Origin: Laetiporus sulphureus 93-53
Taxonomy: Eukaryota > Basidiomycota > Agaricomycetes > Polyporales > Laetiporaceae
Direction of reading: 5' to 3'
Assembly: GCF_001632365.1 (NCBI RefSeq)
Contig: NW_024468513.1
Coordinates: 5,710-57,493, forward strand
Length of the DNA stretch: 51,784 bases
In this document: positions 1-9,755 of the stretch, in pieces
Position numbering within the stretch: position 1 is the stretch's first letter
Layout: each line of letters opens with the position of its first letter
Notes under the pieces: model-generated
Seen by the model: only the letters and a program-made list of their open reading frames with translations
The model's database searches: none
What the model was told of the DNA's origin: nothing
Position numbers and translations under genes: made by a program

Positions 1-3000
1 TGTCTACCGTATTCGACAAAGAATGGTGAATTCTTAGTGGTTTCAGAAGCCTGATTGTTATAGGCGAATTCGGCAGTTGGAAGTAAAGTACTCCAGTCTT
101 CCACGCGTTTATCAGTATAAATACGAAGATATTGCTCTAGCGACTGATTTGTTCTTTCAGTTTGACCATCGGTCTCCGGATGATATGCGGATGACATTGT
201 TGATTGTATTCCAAGGAGTTTGCATACTTCCTGGAATAATGCGCTTGCAAACTGAGTACCTCTGTCCAAGATAATCTGTCTCAGAAGACCATGCTGTGTC
301 CATACCCTCTCATAGAAAGTACGAGCAAGGTCTGATGCTGAGAACTCATTGGTGATTGCAAAGAAATGCGCTCGTTTGGTCAAACGATCGACAACTACCA
401 TAATTGCGTTGAATCCATGGGATTCTGGTAATTGAGTGATTAAGTCAACAGAGACAATTTCCCAAGGTTCTGTTAGAACCTCATTTGGCTGTAATTCTCC
501 GTATTTTGGCTGATTGATGTTCTTGTTGCGTTGACAAAGGTCACAAGAACCAACATACTTTTTGACGTAAGTGGACATTCCCGGCCACCAGTAATTGCGA
601 GATAACATCTCATATGTCTTCCATCTTCCAGGATGACCTGCACTGGCAGCTTCATGATGACGCTGAACGATTTCTCGTCTAAGTGATTCCTTATTATCTG
701 CTTTCGGCACATAGATTTTGCCTCGGTATAATAATATCCCACTTTCAAAGTTCCAGTCTTCGAGTCCTTTTGAGAACTCTCGTTGTCCTTTCTTGAGTAG
801 GTCTTGATATGATTTGTTCACATTGTCATCTTGTAGTGCCTCCTTGATCTTGTCCACCAAATCATGATCTGTGACTACTGCAAGATGGGTATGTTGAATA
901 GCTTTAATCGCGAAATATTCCGGTTTGAGCAGAGTCTTGTCGGAATTATCGAGATTTACCCCCTCTTCATGATCTGGCCTCCTGGACAGAGGATCCGCAC
1001 GATGCATTGATTTCCCTAGTTTGTGATGTAGTTGGATGTTGAACCGTGTAAGATATAGCGACCATCGAGCTTGCCGCCTCGTCAGCTTTTGTGCTGATTT
1101 GAAATAGGTTAAATTCTGGTGATCGGACCATATTTCTACTGGGAGCGGATGACCTTCGAGATGTTGTCGGTATTCTTCCAATGCTCGAATGATTGTGAGC
1201 ATCTCTTTGTCATAGATTTCATAGTTCCGCTCAGCCTCATTGAGGCTTTTCGAATAGAATGCAATTGGATGCCACAACCCATCGTCTTTGAGTTGTTCCA
1301 GGCATGCGCCAGTGGCAAAATCGCTGGAATCCGTTTCTAACCGGAATGGATGAGTATCATCCGGTAATGCCAGAATTGGAGCTGTTGTAAAAGCTTTCTT
1401 GAGAGCATCAAATGATTGTTGTTGCTCTTCGCTCCATACCCATTTCTGATCCTTTCGTGTAAGGATATTAAGTGGTCGAGACTTTTTGGCAAATCCTTCA
1501 ATGAATCGACGATAGAAATTTGCGAACCCAAGAAAAGCTTGTACTTGCTTAACCTTCTTGGGTGCAGGCCAGTCGAGTACACCTGCGACCTTTTGAGGGT
1601 CCATACGGACCTCGCCTTGAGAGATAATCATCCCTAAGTACTCAATCGAGGGCTGTTCGAAAAAGCACTTTTCTGGTTTGGCAAAAAGGTCGTTGTCCCG
1701 TAATCTTTTAATTACCTCTTTGGTAATCTTCCGATGTTGTTTCAAATCATTAGTGAAGATTAGAATATCATCGAGGTAGACGATCACATGGCCCTCCCGA
1801 ATAAGATCATCTAAAATCTCATTCATCATGTGTTGGAAGGTGGCTGGTGCGTTACAGAAACCGAAAAACATAACCGTGGCCTCGTATAAACTGCGATGCG
1901 TCACAAAAGCTGTTTTCCATTCATCACCCTTGCGGATGCGAACATTGTTGTATCCCCATCTGAGATCCAGCTTGGTGAATATTGACGCATTACTGAGCTG
2001 ATCGATAAGCTCGCTTATTCGTGGAATAGGGAAGCGATTCTTCTTGGTTATAGCATTAAGTTTTCAGTAGTCTTGTACCAGTCTTAGTGTGCTGTCCTTC
2101 TTCTTGACAAAGAATACTGGGGCAGCAATAGGTGATTTCGATTTTCGAATGTAGCCTTTTGCTAGGTTTTCGTCGATCCATGAATCTAGGGAATTTCTTT
2201 CCTCCGGATTCATAGGATAGAGTTTGCTTGGTCGTGGTAATTCATGTTCTTCTTCAAACTCGATTGCATGATCGTAAGGCTTTCGAGTTGGCATCCTTTC
2301 AGATGCTTTCTTGGAGAAAACATCACCAAATGAATGTAGATAATCTGGTACTAGTTTTTTCCAAGATTCTACTTCATTAATAACCTGATCTTCTGGGCTG
2401 CCAGTGTTTGACTGGGGTGCCGCTTCTTTCAGGTCTTCTTCTGATTCAGCATAGCCGCAATCTGCTATAGAAAGTATCATGCGGGCTATTTGTTCGGCTT
2501 CGGGGTCGTCCATTTCGACCCACGAGATGATAGGATTTACTGCATCGATGTTGTGTCCATTAAACATTCGAAATGCAGTTGGCTCCTCATCTGCCACTTG
2601 TTGTGCTCGTTGCGAGATTTCTTCAGCTTCCTCTCTCGCAATGGCTTGTTGTTTTTTACGAAGCCTCTGGTGGTGACACGTACTCGGGCATCGTGAGTAT
2701 TTCCATTCTCCAGCTTGCCAGTTGATTTCTGAATTATGCTGACATAAGTATGACATCCCAATGATCATGTCTAATTTCCCAATGTCCGTGACTAGCAGAC
2801 GGTGGGTGGAACCATGATCTCCGACTTTGAGGTATGCTTTTACATAGTCAGTTATTTCCCCATGTTTGTTTTGGGATCCGTCAGCATTGTACACCTTGTA
2901 CGTAGTATTAAGCTTGGAGGTTGCAATTCGATTGTTCTTTATGAACCGCTTGCTGATGTACATGGAATATGCTCCTGAGTCGACTAAAGCTTCGGCGCTC

Positions 3001-3193
3001 AATTTTTTGCCGTACACCCATAATGTAACTGGTAAATAGAATGATGATAAATTTGGAGATGAATTCTTTATTGTTACATTCTCATCCTCTGCGTTGCAAC
3101 GATCTACAGAGGTGTCTGAACCGGGTGCTAAATGTACAGGTCTTATATAATGTTCTGGGGACTCTGACGAGCTGCCTACAGATCCCCTTTGAG
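1..3193 (-). pseudogene. pol: Pol of element A: protease, reverse transcriptase, RNase H, integrase (one internal stop, left-truncated)
   Basis: This frame lies at -1 to gag and opens upstream of gag's stop. The aspartic protease motif DSGA is at 2970-2981. The reverse transcriptase follows, with LVQDY before the break and the catalytic YLDD at 1767-1778. RNase H starts near 1350 (LETDSSDF). The integrase zinc region (H, H, CxxC) lies near 530-665, its catalytic DRGTQF near 240-275, and HPETDGQTERT near 165-195. A TGA at 2064-2066 replaces the Arg expected in the conserved VQDYRKLN block of RT, so a CGA to TGA change is likely. The frame is otherwise open to the edge, about 687 further codons. 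Unless read through, this copy makes no complete RT. Any chromodomain would lie outside the window. Confidence 0.92.
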
Positions 3194-4813
3194 AAAACCC
3201 TTCTGATCCCTCCTTGAAGAGCCCTCTCCTGCCTTCCTTGATGAACTGGATCCATTCGCCCTCAGGCGCCTGAGCCTTGAGAGGATCGCAGCGAAATCTT
3301 CATCTGACTCGGATGCATCAGGCTCGCTTTCTGAGTGGATGCTGCGGTCGCTGATATGCGCAGCTGTCTCCTTACCCTTCCCCTTAGTCTTAGAGGAAGA
3401 GCTCTTTTTCTTTGGCTTCTTCTCTTCTTCGGTATCAGAGCTTTCGCTCTCTGCATCTGATGAAGCGGAATCAGATACTACCTGTCGCGTCTTGGACGAC
3501 TTGGATTTGTTCCTGGCATCGTCCTTTTTCTTCCCATCTTTCTTCTTCGCAGCTGTCTCCTTCTCCATTTCAATCTGCCTCTTGACATGGTCCAATTTGA
3601 AACAATCGGTGCAATACTTGCCGAAGCGTTTCGATGATTTGAAGAATGTTGGCTTGTTCTTCTTGCAGTTGGCGCAGACCAACTTGTCGTCTTGCACGCT
3701 TCGCGCTTTGCCCGATTTACTCTTTCCCTTCTTCTCGACTGCGTCAACCTCCATAGCATTCAGGTCCTTGGTTTCGGCCTTGGCATGGTGGCCTTCTCGT
3801 TGTAGTGATGTAAATATTCGGAGTGCAAATGTAAGGAACTCGGTCCACTTCTTGGGCCAGTTATCCTTAGTGGTATCTGCTAGCATGAGCAGCCACGTTT
3901 TCTCCGGAATATGTTTCTTGATCTTTTCGATCAAGTCCTGGTCCGAGAAGCCTGTACCAGTTGCCTTTGGACGGAAGTCTTCTGCGAACTTTCGGAAGTC
4001 TCGATGATCTTTCTTGACGAAGGCTTCTAGCTCCGTTCGCTTCTTGTCATCCTTGTCCAATAATTCATATGCCGTGTGAAGTTCTGAGACGAACTCCGCC
4101 CAAGTTCTGGGTGCCTTGTTGTTTTCGTTTATTTCAGTGATCCAATGCCACATGTATTCACGTGCTCCTCCTTTCAGGAGCAAGAGGGTAGACATAATTT
4201 TGGACTCGTCTTTGGTATGTCCGGTATATTTCAACCAGAGCATTACTTGTTCGAGCCAATCATCGAGATTGACTCCGTCCTTATTGCCACCATATTTTTC
4301 TGGTTGGTCAATTTTTACGCCTTTACCCTTGCGACCAAACGACGGCTCATCGTCGTCGTCCGTGTCGTCGACATTGTTACCGCCTTGCCCTGCTTTCCGT
4401 CCCTGCGTAGATGCCCATGCGCGAAGTCGATCATGTGATTTTTTCAGGTCTTCCATCCTGGTTTGGAGATCCTTGACCTCATCGTCAAATGCCACCAACG
4501 ATTCGTTAATGGCCTTGTTATCCTCAGCTAAAGCTGCCGAGGTTTTTTCTAAGTCTGCAATTCTAGACTCAGATTGTTGGCGATGTTGGTCTAAGAAGAC
4601 CGTTCGATTGTGGAACTCCGTGGTGTTACGTTCCATTGTATGCGCTTGACGCTGGATGAGATTTTCGTAATGCGCCACCGTTTGTTGACGCATTTCTTCC
4701 ACCACGTTCGTGACGAGATCGACTACCCAATTCTTCACATTTTCGGGTATGTTCGCATTTGGGGGCGCCATGTCGGCAAGGGCTTGACGAATGATGGGAT
4801 TCGGGGGTTGCAA
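3176..4813 (-). CDS. gag: Gag polyprotein of element A
   Basis: About 545 residues. An N-terminal heptad-rich coiled coil spans roughly residues 30-125. A retrotransposon Gag core follows at about residues 165-350 (PEKYGGNKDGVNLDDWLEQ, WAEFVSELH, FAEDFRPKATG). The C-terminal half is Lys/Ser/Asp-rich. The usual CCHC knuckle is absent; instead there is CANC, 17 residues, CTDC, a four-Cys zinc-ribbon-like motif. The start is unclear. The open frame begins at a TTG, the first in-frame ATG is at 4771, and an ATG at 4829 begins MTQY, matching MSQY in B's Gag but lying one frame off. A 1-nt indel in the nearby T or C run would join them. The stop overlaps pol in the -1 frame. Confidence 0.88.
   Translation of the reverse strand: MQPPNPIIRQALADMAPPNANIPENVKNWVVDLVTNVVEEMRQQTVAHYENLIQRQAHTMERNTTEFHNRTVFLDQHRQQSESRIADLEKTSAALAEDNKAINESLVAFDDEVKDLQTRMEDLKKSHDRLRAWASTQGRKAGQGGNNVDDTDDDDEPSFGRKGKGVKIDQPEKYGGNKDGVNLDDWLEQVMLWLKYTGHTKDESKIMSTLLLLKGGAREYMWHWITEINENNKAPRTWAEFVSELHTAYELLDKDDKKRTELEAFVKKDHRDFRKFAEDFRPKATGTGFSDQDLIEKIKKHIPEKTWLLMLADTTKDNWPKKWTEFLTFALRIFTSLQREGHHAKAETKDLNAMEVDAVEKKGKSKSGKARSVQDDKLVCANCKKNKPTFFKSSKRFGKYCTDCFKLDHVKRQIEMEKETAAKKKDGKKKDDARNKSKSSKTRQVVSDSASSDAESESSDTEEEKKPKKKSSSSKTKGKGKETAAHISDRSIHSESEPDASESDEDFAAILSRLRRLRANGSSSSRKAGEGSSRRDQKGFLKGDL
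3194..3200 (-). promoter_or_regulatory. Candidate -1 ribosomal frameshift heptamer (G GGT TTT) at the gag-pol junction of A
   Basis: Read in the gag frame the heptamer is G GGT TTT, which fits the canonical X XXY YYZ rule. It lies 15 nt before gag's TAG. A -1 slip there enters the pol frame, which is open from this point to the protease. Element B has G GAT TTT at the matching place. No downstream pseudoknot was assessed. Confidence 0.7.
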
Positions 4814-5012
4814 AACAATATTGAGTCATGCAGGAAGCTCCGGAGATGGAGCACGAGAGAAGCTTGGATCATTTGGAGTGGGGGTCGTCATTTTACAATT
4901 CTTCCTCTATTTCACGAAGATGTTCTTCGAACTCGACGATATGCCTATTGGCGATCGTAGCCTGTCGGGCAATTACTCGTCCTGAGCGTTGGTTTCGCAG
5001 CAAACAAAGGTC

Positions 5013-5429
5013 TTAATGGATGACCTTGACGAAGGGTTGCCACAAAAACCTGGTCTTGTCCCTGACTGCGGGCCACTGATGGTTATGATGAATTTCGCAG
5101 ATACGCTCGACTTCTTCGAGCCAATCGACGAAGCTATTGTAAGCTTCGGTGAGGCGGTCTTCGGGTTCTTCGGATCCAATAGGGATATAGCAGATATGAA
5201 CTGCGACGTTCCTCCAATCAAATTCTGGGTAGATTTGGAGGGCGTATATGTGATATACGTCGTGGTAATCGATGTCGAACGTGTCCTCGTATGTAGCAAA
5301 TGCTTCGCCTGCTCTGTCTCGAAGAGCACGTGGAATTGAATCCCAAAGATAATCAAAGGTGTGACCGATTGGATTTAACTGCTCGAAGTTATCAAGATTG
5401 TTCGAATTGCCAGATGAAGACATATACAA
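5013..5429 (-). CDS. Extra ORF2 of element A, upstream of gag (unknown function)
   Basis: An acidic, Trp/His-containing protein of about 136 residues; the first ATG is at 5425-5423, just inside the open stretch. I recognise no catalytic motif. The segment WRNVAVHICYIPI aligns by eye with ERRVTLHIPFQLI in the matching ORF of element B, and both continue into an acidic helix with aromatic residues, so the two ORFs look homologous. It is in the same frame as ORF1, separated by a single TAG at 5445. The product could be an accessory protein or a distant Gag-like domain; nothing visible decides this. Confidence 0.6.
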   Translation of the reverse strand: MYMSSSGNSNNLDNFEQLNPIGHTFDYLWDSIPRALRDRAGEAFATYEDTFDIDYHDVYHIYALQIYPEFDWRNVAVHICYIPIGSEEPEDRLTEAYNSFVDWLEEVERICEIHHNHQWPAVRDKTRFLWQPFVKVIH

Positions 5430-5444
5430 AATGGATATTCGTAT

Positions 5445-6146
5445 CTACAGCAAAGGTCGCCCTGTGACCTGTATTCCTAGACGATACTTCTGGATAATAT
5501 CTCTGATTATCCAGCGAGCTTCTCCGCCCTGATGCTTCCTTTCCTGGACGTAGTTGCAGAAGTTGCGAACCATGTGTTGGTGAACGAAGGAAAGCTTGAA
5601 TTCCGCTATGTTGTTGCGGAGAGATTCGAGCTTGAGTATGAGATGCTCGAGGTCGAAGATGTCGTGGTCGTCAAGCTGACGACGGTATCGTTTTGTGAGT
5701 AGAATACGAATCTGTCGAAGGGTACCTTCGACGCGCTGAGTTGAGATGATGGAAACGGCGAGAGGATAGATGAAATGAGACCCTGTAACGGTCTCGACGT
5801 ATGTCCCTTGATTGAGATCTGGACCAGATGGTCCTGCAGGTAGTCTCGGTCGCCTGACCGAGGGAGTCTGGATAATAGAAACTGAACTAGTGCCGCGAGG
5901 GGGCCGACCTCCCGTAGAGATGTGTCCTGGCCTTGGCAGGGGTCTTACGGGCCGCTGCTCGTAGAACTCTTCTGGAGTTCTCGCTCGAGGATGACGGATG
6001 ACACCGTCGATGCTGTGCAATGCCTTGGTGCAGCTTACGCTGGTAGAGTCAGCGACTGATGGAACATCAGGTGAAGATATGACACCGCTAACGTGCGGGT
6101 GGACGTGCGAAGATGCAACACTGCGGCGAGTACGCTGGGCAGGCAC
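5445..6146 (-). CDS. Extra ORF1 of element A, first ORF after the 5' LTR (unknown function)
   Basis: An open frame of about 233 codons beginning only 20 nt past the primer-binding site. Residues 1-105 are Pro/Arg/Ser-rich and probably disordered; the rest is helical and charged (FDLEHLILKLESLRNN, then FVHQHMVRNFC). The last motif aligns with FVDRHIVIKLC in ORF1 of element B. There is no ATG before residue 190, so translation would need a non-AUG start or an exon spliced from the LTR; a GTAAGT donor lies in the LTR at 6240-6235. It resembles no family I know. Conservation of position in two diverged elements argues that it is functional. Confidence 0.55.
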   Translation of the reverse strand: MPAQRTRRSVASSHVHPHVSGVISSPDVPSVADSTSVSCTKALHSIDGVIRHPRARTPEEFYEQRPVRPLPRPGHISTGGRPPRGTSSVSIIQTPSVRRPRLPAGPSGPDLNQGTYVETVTGSHFIYPLAVSIISTQRVEGTLRQIRILLTKRYRRQLDDHDIFDLEHLILKLESLRNNIAEFKLSFVHQHMVRNFCNYVQERKHQGGEARWIIRDIIQKYRLGIQVTGRPLL

Positions 6147-6165
6147 TCGAGGCAGGTAAGATAAG

Positions 6166-6177
6166 CAGACTTATTCT
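6166..6177 (-). other. Primer-binding site of element A, complementary to its own transcript start
   Basis: On the minus strand this reads AGAATAAGTCTG, two nucleotides after the LTR end at 6180. It is a perfect 12-nt complement of CAGACTTATTCT at 6354-6343, about 29 nt past the TATA box. The usual tRNA-type TGG start is absent. This is the layout of self-primed elements such as Tf1. Confidence 0.75.
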
Positions 6178-6342
6178 TCTATCACAAACTTAGGACGCAA
6201 AGCGCCGACTAAGCCTATGACCTTCTGATCAAACACTTACTGACTGTTGTTGACGTAAGGATGGACACAAAGATGATCAAGGTAAAGCAGTGCCTTGCAA
6301 GTGAGCACTGGTAACACTGTATGAAAAGGCGTAGCAGAGATG

Positions 6343-6354
6343 AGAATAAGTCTG
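6343..6354 (-). promoter_or_regulatory. Predicted transcript 5' end of element A, self-priming sequence
   Basis: Minus-strand CAGACTTATTCT begins 29 nt past the TATA box, where a fungal transcript would start, and pairs perfectly with the primer-binding site at 6177-6166. Confidence 0.7.
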
Positions 6355-6382
6355 GGGGACTTAGACGTCTCAGAGCTCTGGC

Positions 6383-6389
6383 TTATATA
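6383..6389 (-). promoter_or_regulatory. TATA box of element A
   Basis: Minus-strand TATATAA in the context CATGTATATAAG. The same CATGTATATAAG context is found in the LTR of element B at about the same distance from the self-priming sequence. Confidence 0.75.
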
Positions 6390-6550
6390 CATGAGCGGAG
6401 GGACCCTTGGTACCCTGATACCCCAGAACCACTAGCTAATGGACATTGTCTGATTGGTTACCACTACCTGTCAGACTACGTGTGTCATGTATGCCGAACC
6501 TCCGAACTACTTAGTAAGACCATGGAAATGGTATTGCCTGTAATGGCTAC

Positions 6551-6627
6551 ATCTCCGGTGGCGTGGTATCTATCTACCTCGTGCATGTGAACTAATATCC
6601 CCTTAAGGACATATCTCCGGTGGCGTG
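6551..6627. repeat. 15-bp direct repeat in the U3 of element A
   Basis: ATCTCCGGTGGCGTG occurs at 6551-6565 and again at 6613-6627. Tandem copies like this in U3 are often promoter elements; no function is shown here. Confidence 0.6.
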
Positions 6628-6739
6628 TATCCCCTTCGTTGGATTCTTCCGGAGTCCGACCGTTGCTTCTAGGTGGGATGATATTACTGTATAAGTTAGG
6701 CTTACCTAATATCAGCGCTACTTGTCACATGTGTGGATA

Positions 6740-6759
6740 TCACGTGATATGTCACGTGA
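6740..6759. promoter_or_regulatory. Paired CACGTG (E-box type) palindromes in the U3 of element A
   Basis: ATCACGTGAT and GTCACGTGAC lie 12 bp apart. CACGTG is the classical bHLH binding core. Element B's U3 has GTCACGTGAC at 11139-11148, so the site is shared. Confidence 0.5.
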
Positions 6760-6894
6760 CTAGCCCTGGACCTTCGGGGCATCTAGGACTGTTAGTACTT
6801 CGCGTACCGGTTCGTTCCTTTCTGAACAGCCTAGCGCTGATGTCCAATGATGTCTTGGTCATGTGCAGAGGTGAAAACGTGAAAATCTGTGACA

Positions 6895-7436
6895 ATCTTC
6901 GAGCCGAGGTTGCGATAGAAGGTTGACTTCTTCTTCGCATATTTTGACTCATTGCTTCCTCGTGTGTCTGCATCTTGAGAACGTGACCTCTCTATGTTCC
7001 CAGTCAACTCGGGGGTTGTGTTCTTGTAGAAATTTCATGTCAAGGATCATTGACATGCGTCCAAGGTTTGTGACGAGCAAACTCTCAGTTGATCGGTGCC
7101 CCCCGATTAAGATGCTTGTGACTACACGATGAGTAATTGCATCACCCTTGTTGGGGCTGGCGTCTGTGTTGAGGATTTGGATTTCATGCTTTAGAGGTAT
7201 CATCTTAAACCCATGCTTCTCAGCGAATCTTTGGTCGATATAGCAAGAGAATGCTCCAGAATCCAATAGTGCCGTCATCTGGATTTCCCGTGATACGAAT
7301 CTTATCGGCAATTCGATCGAATGTTTAGAAAAACCTGCAGATGCAATATATAGATAGTCGCTAGGTACATTCATTTTCACGGTACTAATACAATTGTCCT
7401 GAAGTGTGACACCAGACTCGTCTACACTTCGTACTG
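6895..7436 (-). pseudogene. pol: Start of Pol of element B: aspartic protease fragment
   Basis: The frame is entered by a -1 shift from gag at 7443-7437 and is open through the protease. The active-site motif LLDSGAFSCYID corresponds to LVDSGAYSMYIS in element A, and the flap-side segment DMKFLQEHNPRVDW corresponds to GMSYLCQHNSEINW. A TGA at 6949-6951 then interrupts the frame, which continues for 18 more codons to 6895, where element A begins. No reverse transcriptase follows in the window. Confidence 0.85.
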
Positions 7437-9239
7437 AAAATCCTCTGAAAAATCATCTATTTCGATGATTCTTGCATTGGTGTCCTTAACCGTTGATGCC
7501 GATATAGTTGACTCCACGTCCACACTGTGCACCTTTGCCTTTGGCTTTCCCTTGCTGGACGGTGGTGTAGTCGACGTTGTGCTCATCCCATGAAGTGCAG
7601 CAATTGCTTGTTCCAATGCCGCAATTTGAGCTGATGAGTCCACGCTACTTTCTTCTTCCACCTATCGCACGTTCGTTGCCTTGCCCTTTCCTTTGCCTTG
7701 CTTTGGGGTAGATCAGGTTTAAAACTGCTTGCTCTTGTATTCTGGCTTGGGGGAGGGGCACCGCTTTCCTCGTTCATAGGCGTGCTTTCTGCAAAACAAG
7801 CATAGTTTGTTTGCCAGCCATCTGTCCTGTTCTGGGGATAGTTCATGTGCGATTCGTGCGCTTGTGTCCATTGCGTTAGGGTCCTTAGGAATGGTTGCCT
7901 TGGTCGTCGCGGTCTGTCCAGTAGACTTGTTGCCTGAAATTTGTTGGAGATGTTTGATTTCAATCTCCAAGCAGAACTCGAGATAGTCCATCCAGGTGGT
8001 TGAAATCTTCGAGGGGTCCAAAGTCTCTGTTACCGACATGACCGTCTGAATGTGGCTTGACCGTTGTTCCCTGATTTTGACGATTAGATCTTCATCGGAG
8101 TATCCTGATTCGGGGGCGTAGGCCCTGAAATTCTCCGCGAAGGCAATCATCGTCTTGTGGTGGATTGCGCAGTGTGCATCTAGCAAAGATTGTGCCGTGC
8201 ACTTGGGGTCAAGCGTCTTGTATGCCATTTCCAGTTTCCTGGTGTATTCTGCCCATGTACCAATGTCTTGTCCGGAGGTGAGCTTGATTGCATACTCTTT
8301 CATGTATAGAGCAGCTCGGCCTTCCAGATGCATGTTGGCTTGCCAAATTTTGTTCTTGTCGTCCGTGAAATGGTTATAATCGAGCCAGATGAGCAGGTTC
8401 GTGAACCAAGTTTCAAAGTTTTCCGACGACTTCCTTCCCGAATACTTGGGAGGATCGGGGAGCTTAATTCGGCGAGGCGATTGACTGGATTGGCCGGCCG
8501 GTTGTTGGATACCTGTGGAGGGCGCATTGATGATGGCATTGTTGAGTCAGGACTCTAAGCCGACGATGTAGGTGGTGGTCTTCTCCTGTGCCTCCTTCAG
8601 GGTGACCATGTTGCTGTAAAGGGCGTCCATCTGACCCTTTACTTCATCTTTGTAATCTTCGAAGTCCTTGCGGATTGCTTGAGCTTTGAGCATCAGACTA
8701 TTATTTGACTTGATGAGCCGTTCGTTGTCGGCGGAGAGGGTGCCGATCTGGGCTCTTGCGACTTTTAGCTGATCTCGTATTTCTACTGCCATTATTTCGA
8801 CGTAGATACGAGCCATCACTTCGTCTTCCAATGAGGCCACCGTGTGCTCATGGCGCTCATCCATCTTTTGACGTAAGGCTTCATATGAGCTTACAACGTC
8901 TCTCATGACGAATGATCGTACCACGTTCATTACCCATTCCTTAACGTCGTTTGGGATGGTGTTGGGTGCAGCGGCATTGGCAGCTTCTTCGATGGTTGTG
9001 TAAGGAACTCCCTGCCATTCCCAAGTCTGAGGTGTGGAGAATGCTGGCAGGGTGGTGGGCGACAGGTTTCTGACTACTCCTGACGCCTTGGGTGTGCTGC
9101 TGTTATGGGGTTCTTCCGCAAGGGCAGCTGGTCCTGCTTCAGATGATGTGGAGGGGGCGTTACTCCTCTATGGGTCAGAAGGTTCACTGGCAGTATGTCC
9201 TCCTGGGAAGGTAATGCCTCCAAGATTGTATTGAGACAT
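7422..9239 (-). pseudogene. gag: Gag of element B, five in-frame stops
   Basis: One frame of about 605 codons from ATG 9239-9237 (MSQY) to TAG 7424-7422, broken by TAG 9168-9170, TGA 8547-8549, TAA 7719-7721, TGA 7713-7715 and TAG 7662-7664. No frameshift is needed. The coiled-coil N-terminus and Gag core (PPKYSGRKSSENFETWF, GTWAEYTRKLEMAY, FAENFRAYAPESGYSDEDL) align with A's Gag. The C-terminal region has a degenerate knuckle, CLFC then H and C (CLFCRKHAYERGKRC). Every internal stop could come from CAG, CAA or CGA by a C-to-T change, which fits deamination-type decay. Confidence 0.85.
7437..7443 (-). promoter_or_regulatory. Candidate -1 frameshift heptamer (G GAT TTT) of element B
   Basis: In the gag frame it reads G GAT TTT, 12 nt before gag's TAG at 7424-7422. 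The shifted frame is open from here to the protease. It resembles the MMTV pro-pol type of site (G GAU UUA). Element A has G GGT TTT at the matching position. Confidence 0.6.
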
Positions 9240-9420
9240 TGGTATCATGGTTGAAGATAGCGAAAATGAGGAAGCGTTCGAAATGATGATTTTACTGGGA
9301 TGAATTATTGGCTCCCGGTAATTGTGCTAATTCGATAACTCGATTCCTTCATGCCGCGGCTTCTTCGAGCCTTGCTGGACGAGGGTGTCTTTGTTCTGGA
9401 AAGTCTCTGTACCAGTTTAC

Positions 9421-9738
9421 TCAGAAGAGTTCTTCGTCTTCCTGATATAACCGAGCAAGATGTTCCCAGTAACGGTTTTCTATCCACTCGTGAGCTGGAT
9501 CGATGATCTCGATGTCTGTTTCGATGAGTTGAAAAGGTATGTGCAAGGTGACTCGACGTTCGATATCAACCGAATAATGATAAAGCGGGATGGATCATTC
9601 TGATAGTAGGGGTTGATAGATGAAGTACCCTGTGCACACCAGATGATGATAGAGGTCGGTGATGTAGTGTTCGACCACGTAGTTTCTGAATACGAAACTA
9701 ACTTGATACCAGGGCATGAAACTGCTGATACGGTGATA
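9421..9738 (-). pseudogene. Extra ORF2 of element B (unknown function, one internal stop)
   Basis: A frame of about 105 codons ending in TGA 9421-9423, with an internal TGA at 9595-9597. The segment RRVTLHIPFQLIE aligns with RNVAVHICYIPIG in ORF2 of element A, followed in both by an acidic, aromatic-rich helix. The start is not defined; the left limit given is where the alignable frame begins. The spacing to gag (about 180 nt) matches that in A. Confidence 0.5.
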
Positions 9739-9755
9739 CAAAAATATTACTGGTC

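Larger units (their letters stand above)
1..6894 (-). mobile_element. Ty3/gypsy-type LTR retrotransposon A, cut by the left window edge
   Basis: In transcript order the element reads: 5' LTR (6894-6180), primer-binding site (6177-6166), extra ORF1, extra ORF2, gag, then pol (protease, reverse transcriptase, RNase H, integrase). The window ends inside the integrase, so the 3' LTR is not seen. The RT-before-integrase order and the YLDD motif place it in Ty3/gypsy (Metaviridae). Only one nonsense codon is seen in about 3 kb of pol, so it is much younger than element B. It appears to sit inside B's pol, because B's reading frame stops abruptly at 6895, exactly where A's LTR begins with TGTCACAG. 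Confidence 0.93.
6180..6894 (-). repeat. 5' LTR of element A (715 bp)
   Basis: Starts TGTCACAG at 6894 and ends GTGATA at 6180. The inverted end would be perfect as GTGACA, so the terminal C appears changed to T. U3 holds two CACGTG palindromes and a 15-bp direct repeat. A TATA box is at 6389-6383, and a GTAAGT splice-donor match at 6240-6235 lies after the predicted transcript start. The second LTR is outside the window, so the boundaries rest on the terminal motif, the matching ends of B's LTR and the adjacent primer site. The flanking 5 bp at 6895-6899 would be the target duplication. Confidence 0.8.

Noticed and set aside
2064..2066. TGA in RT as a programmed read-through stop
   Set aside because: It falls inside the conserved VQDYRKLN block where an Arg codon CGA is expected, so a point mutation is simpler.
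3339..4007. 222-codon plus-strand frame opposite gag of element A
   Set aside because: Ser/Phe/Leu-rich antisense shadow of the Lys/Ser/Asp-rich gag C-terminus.
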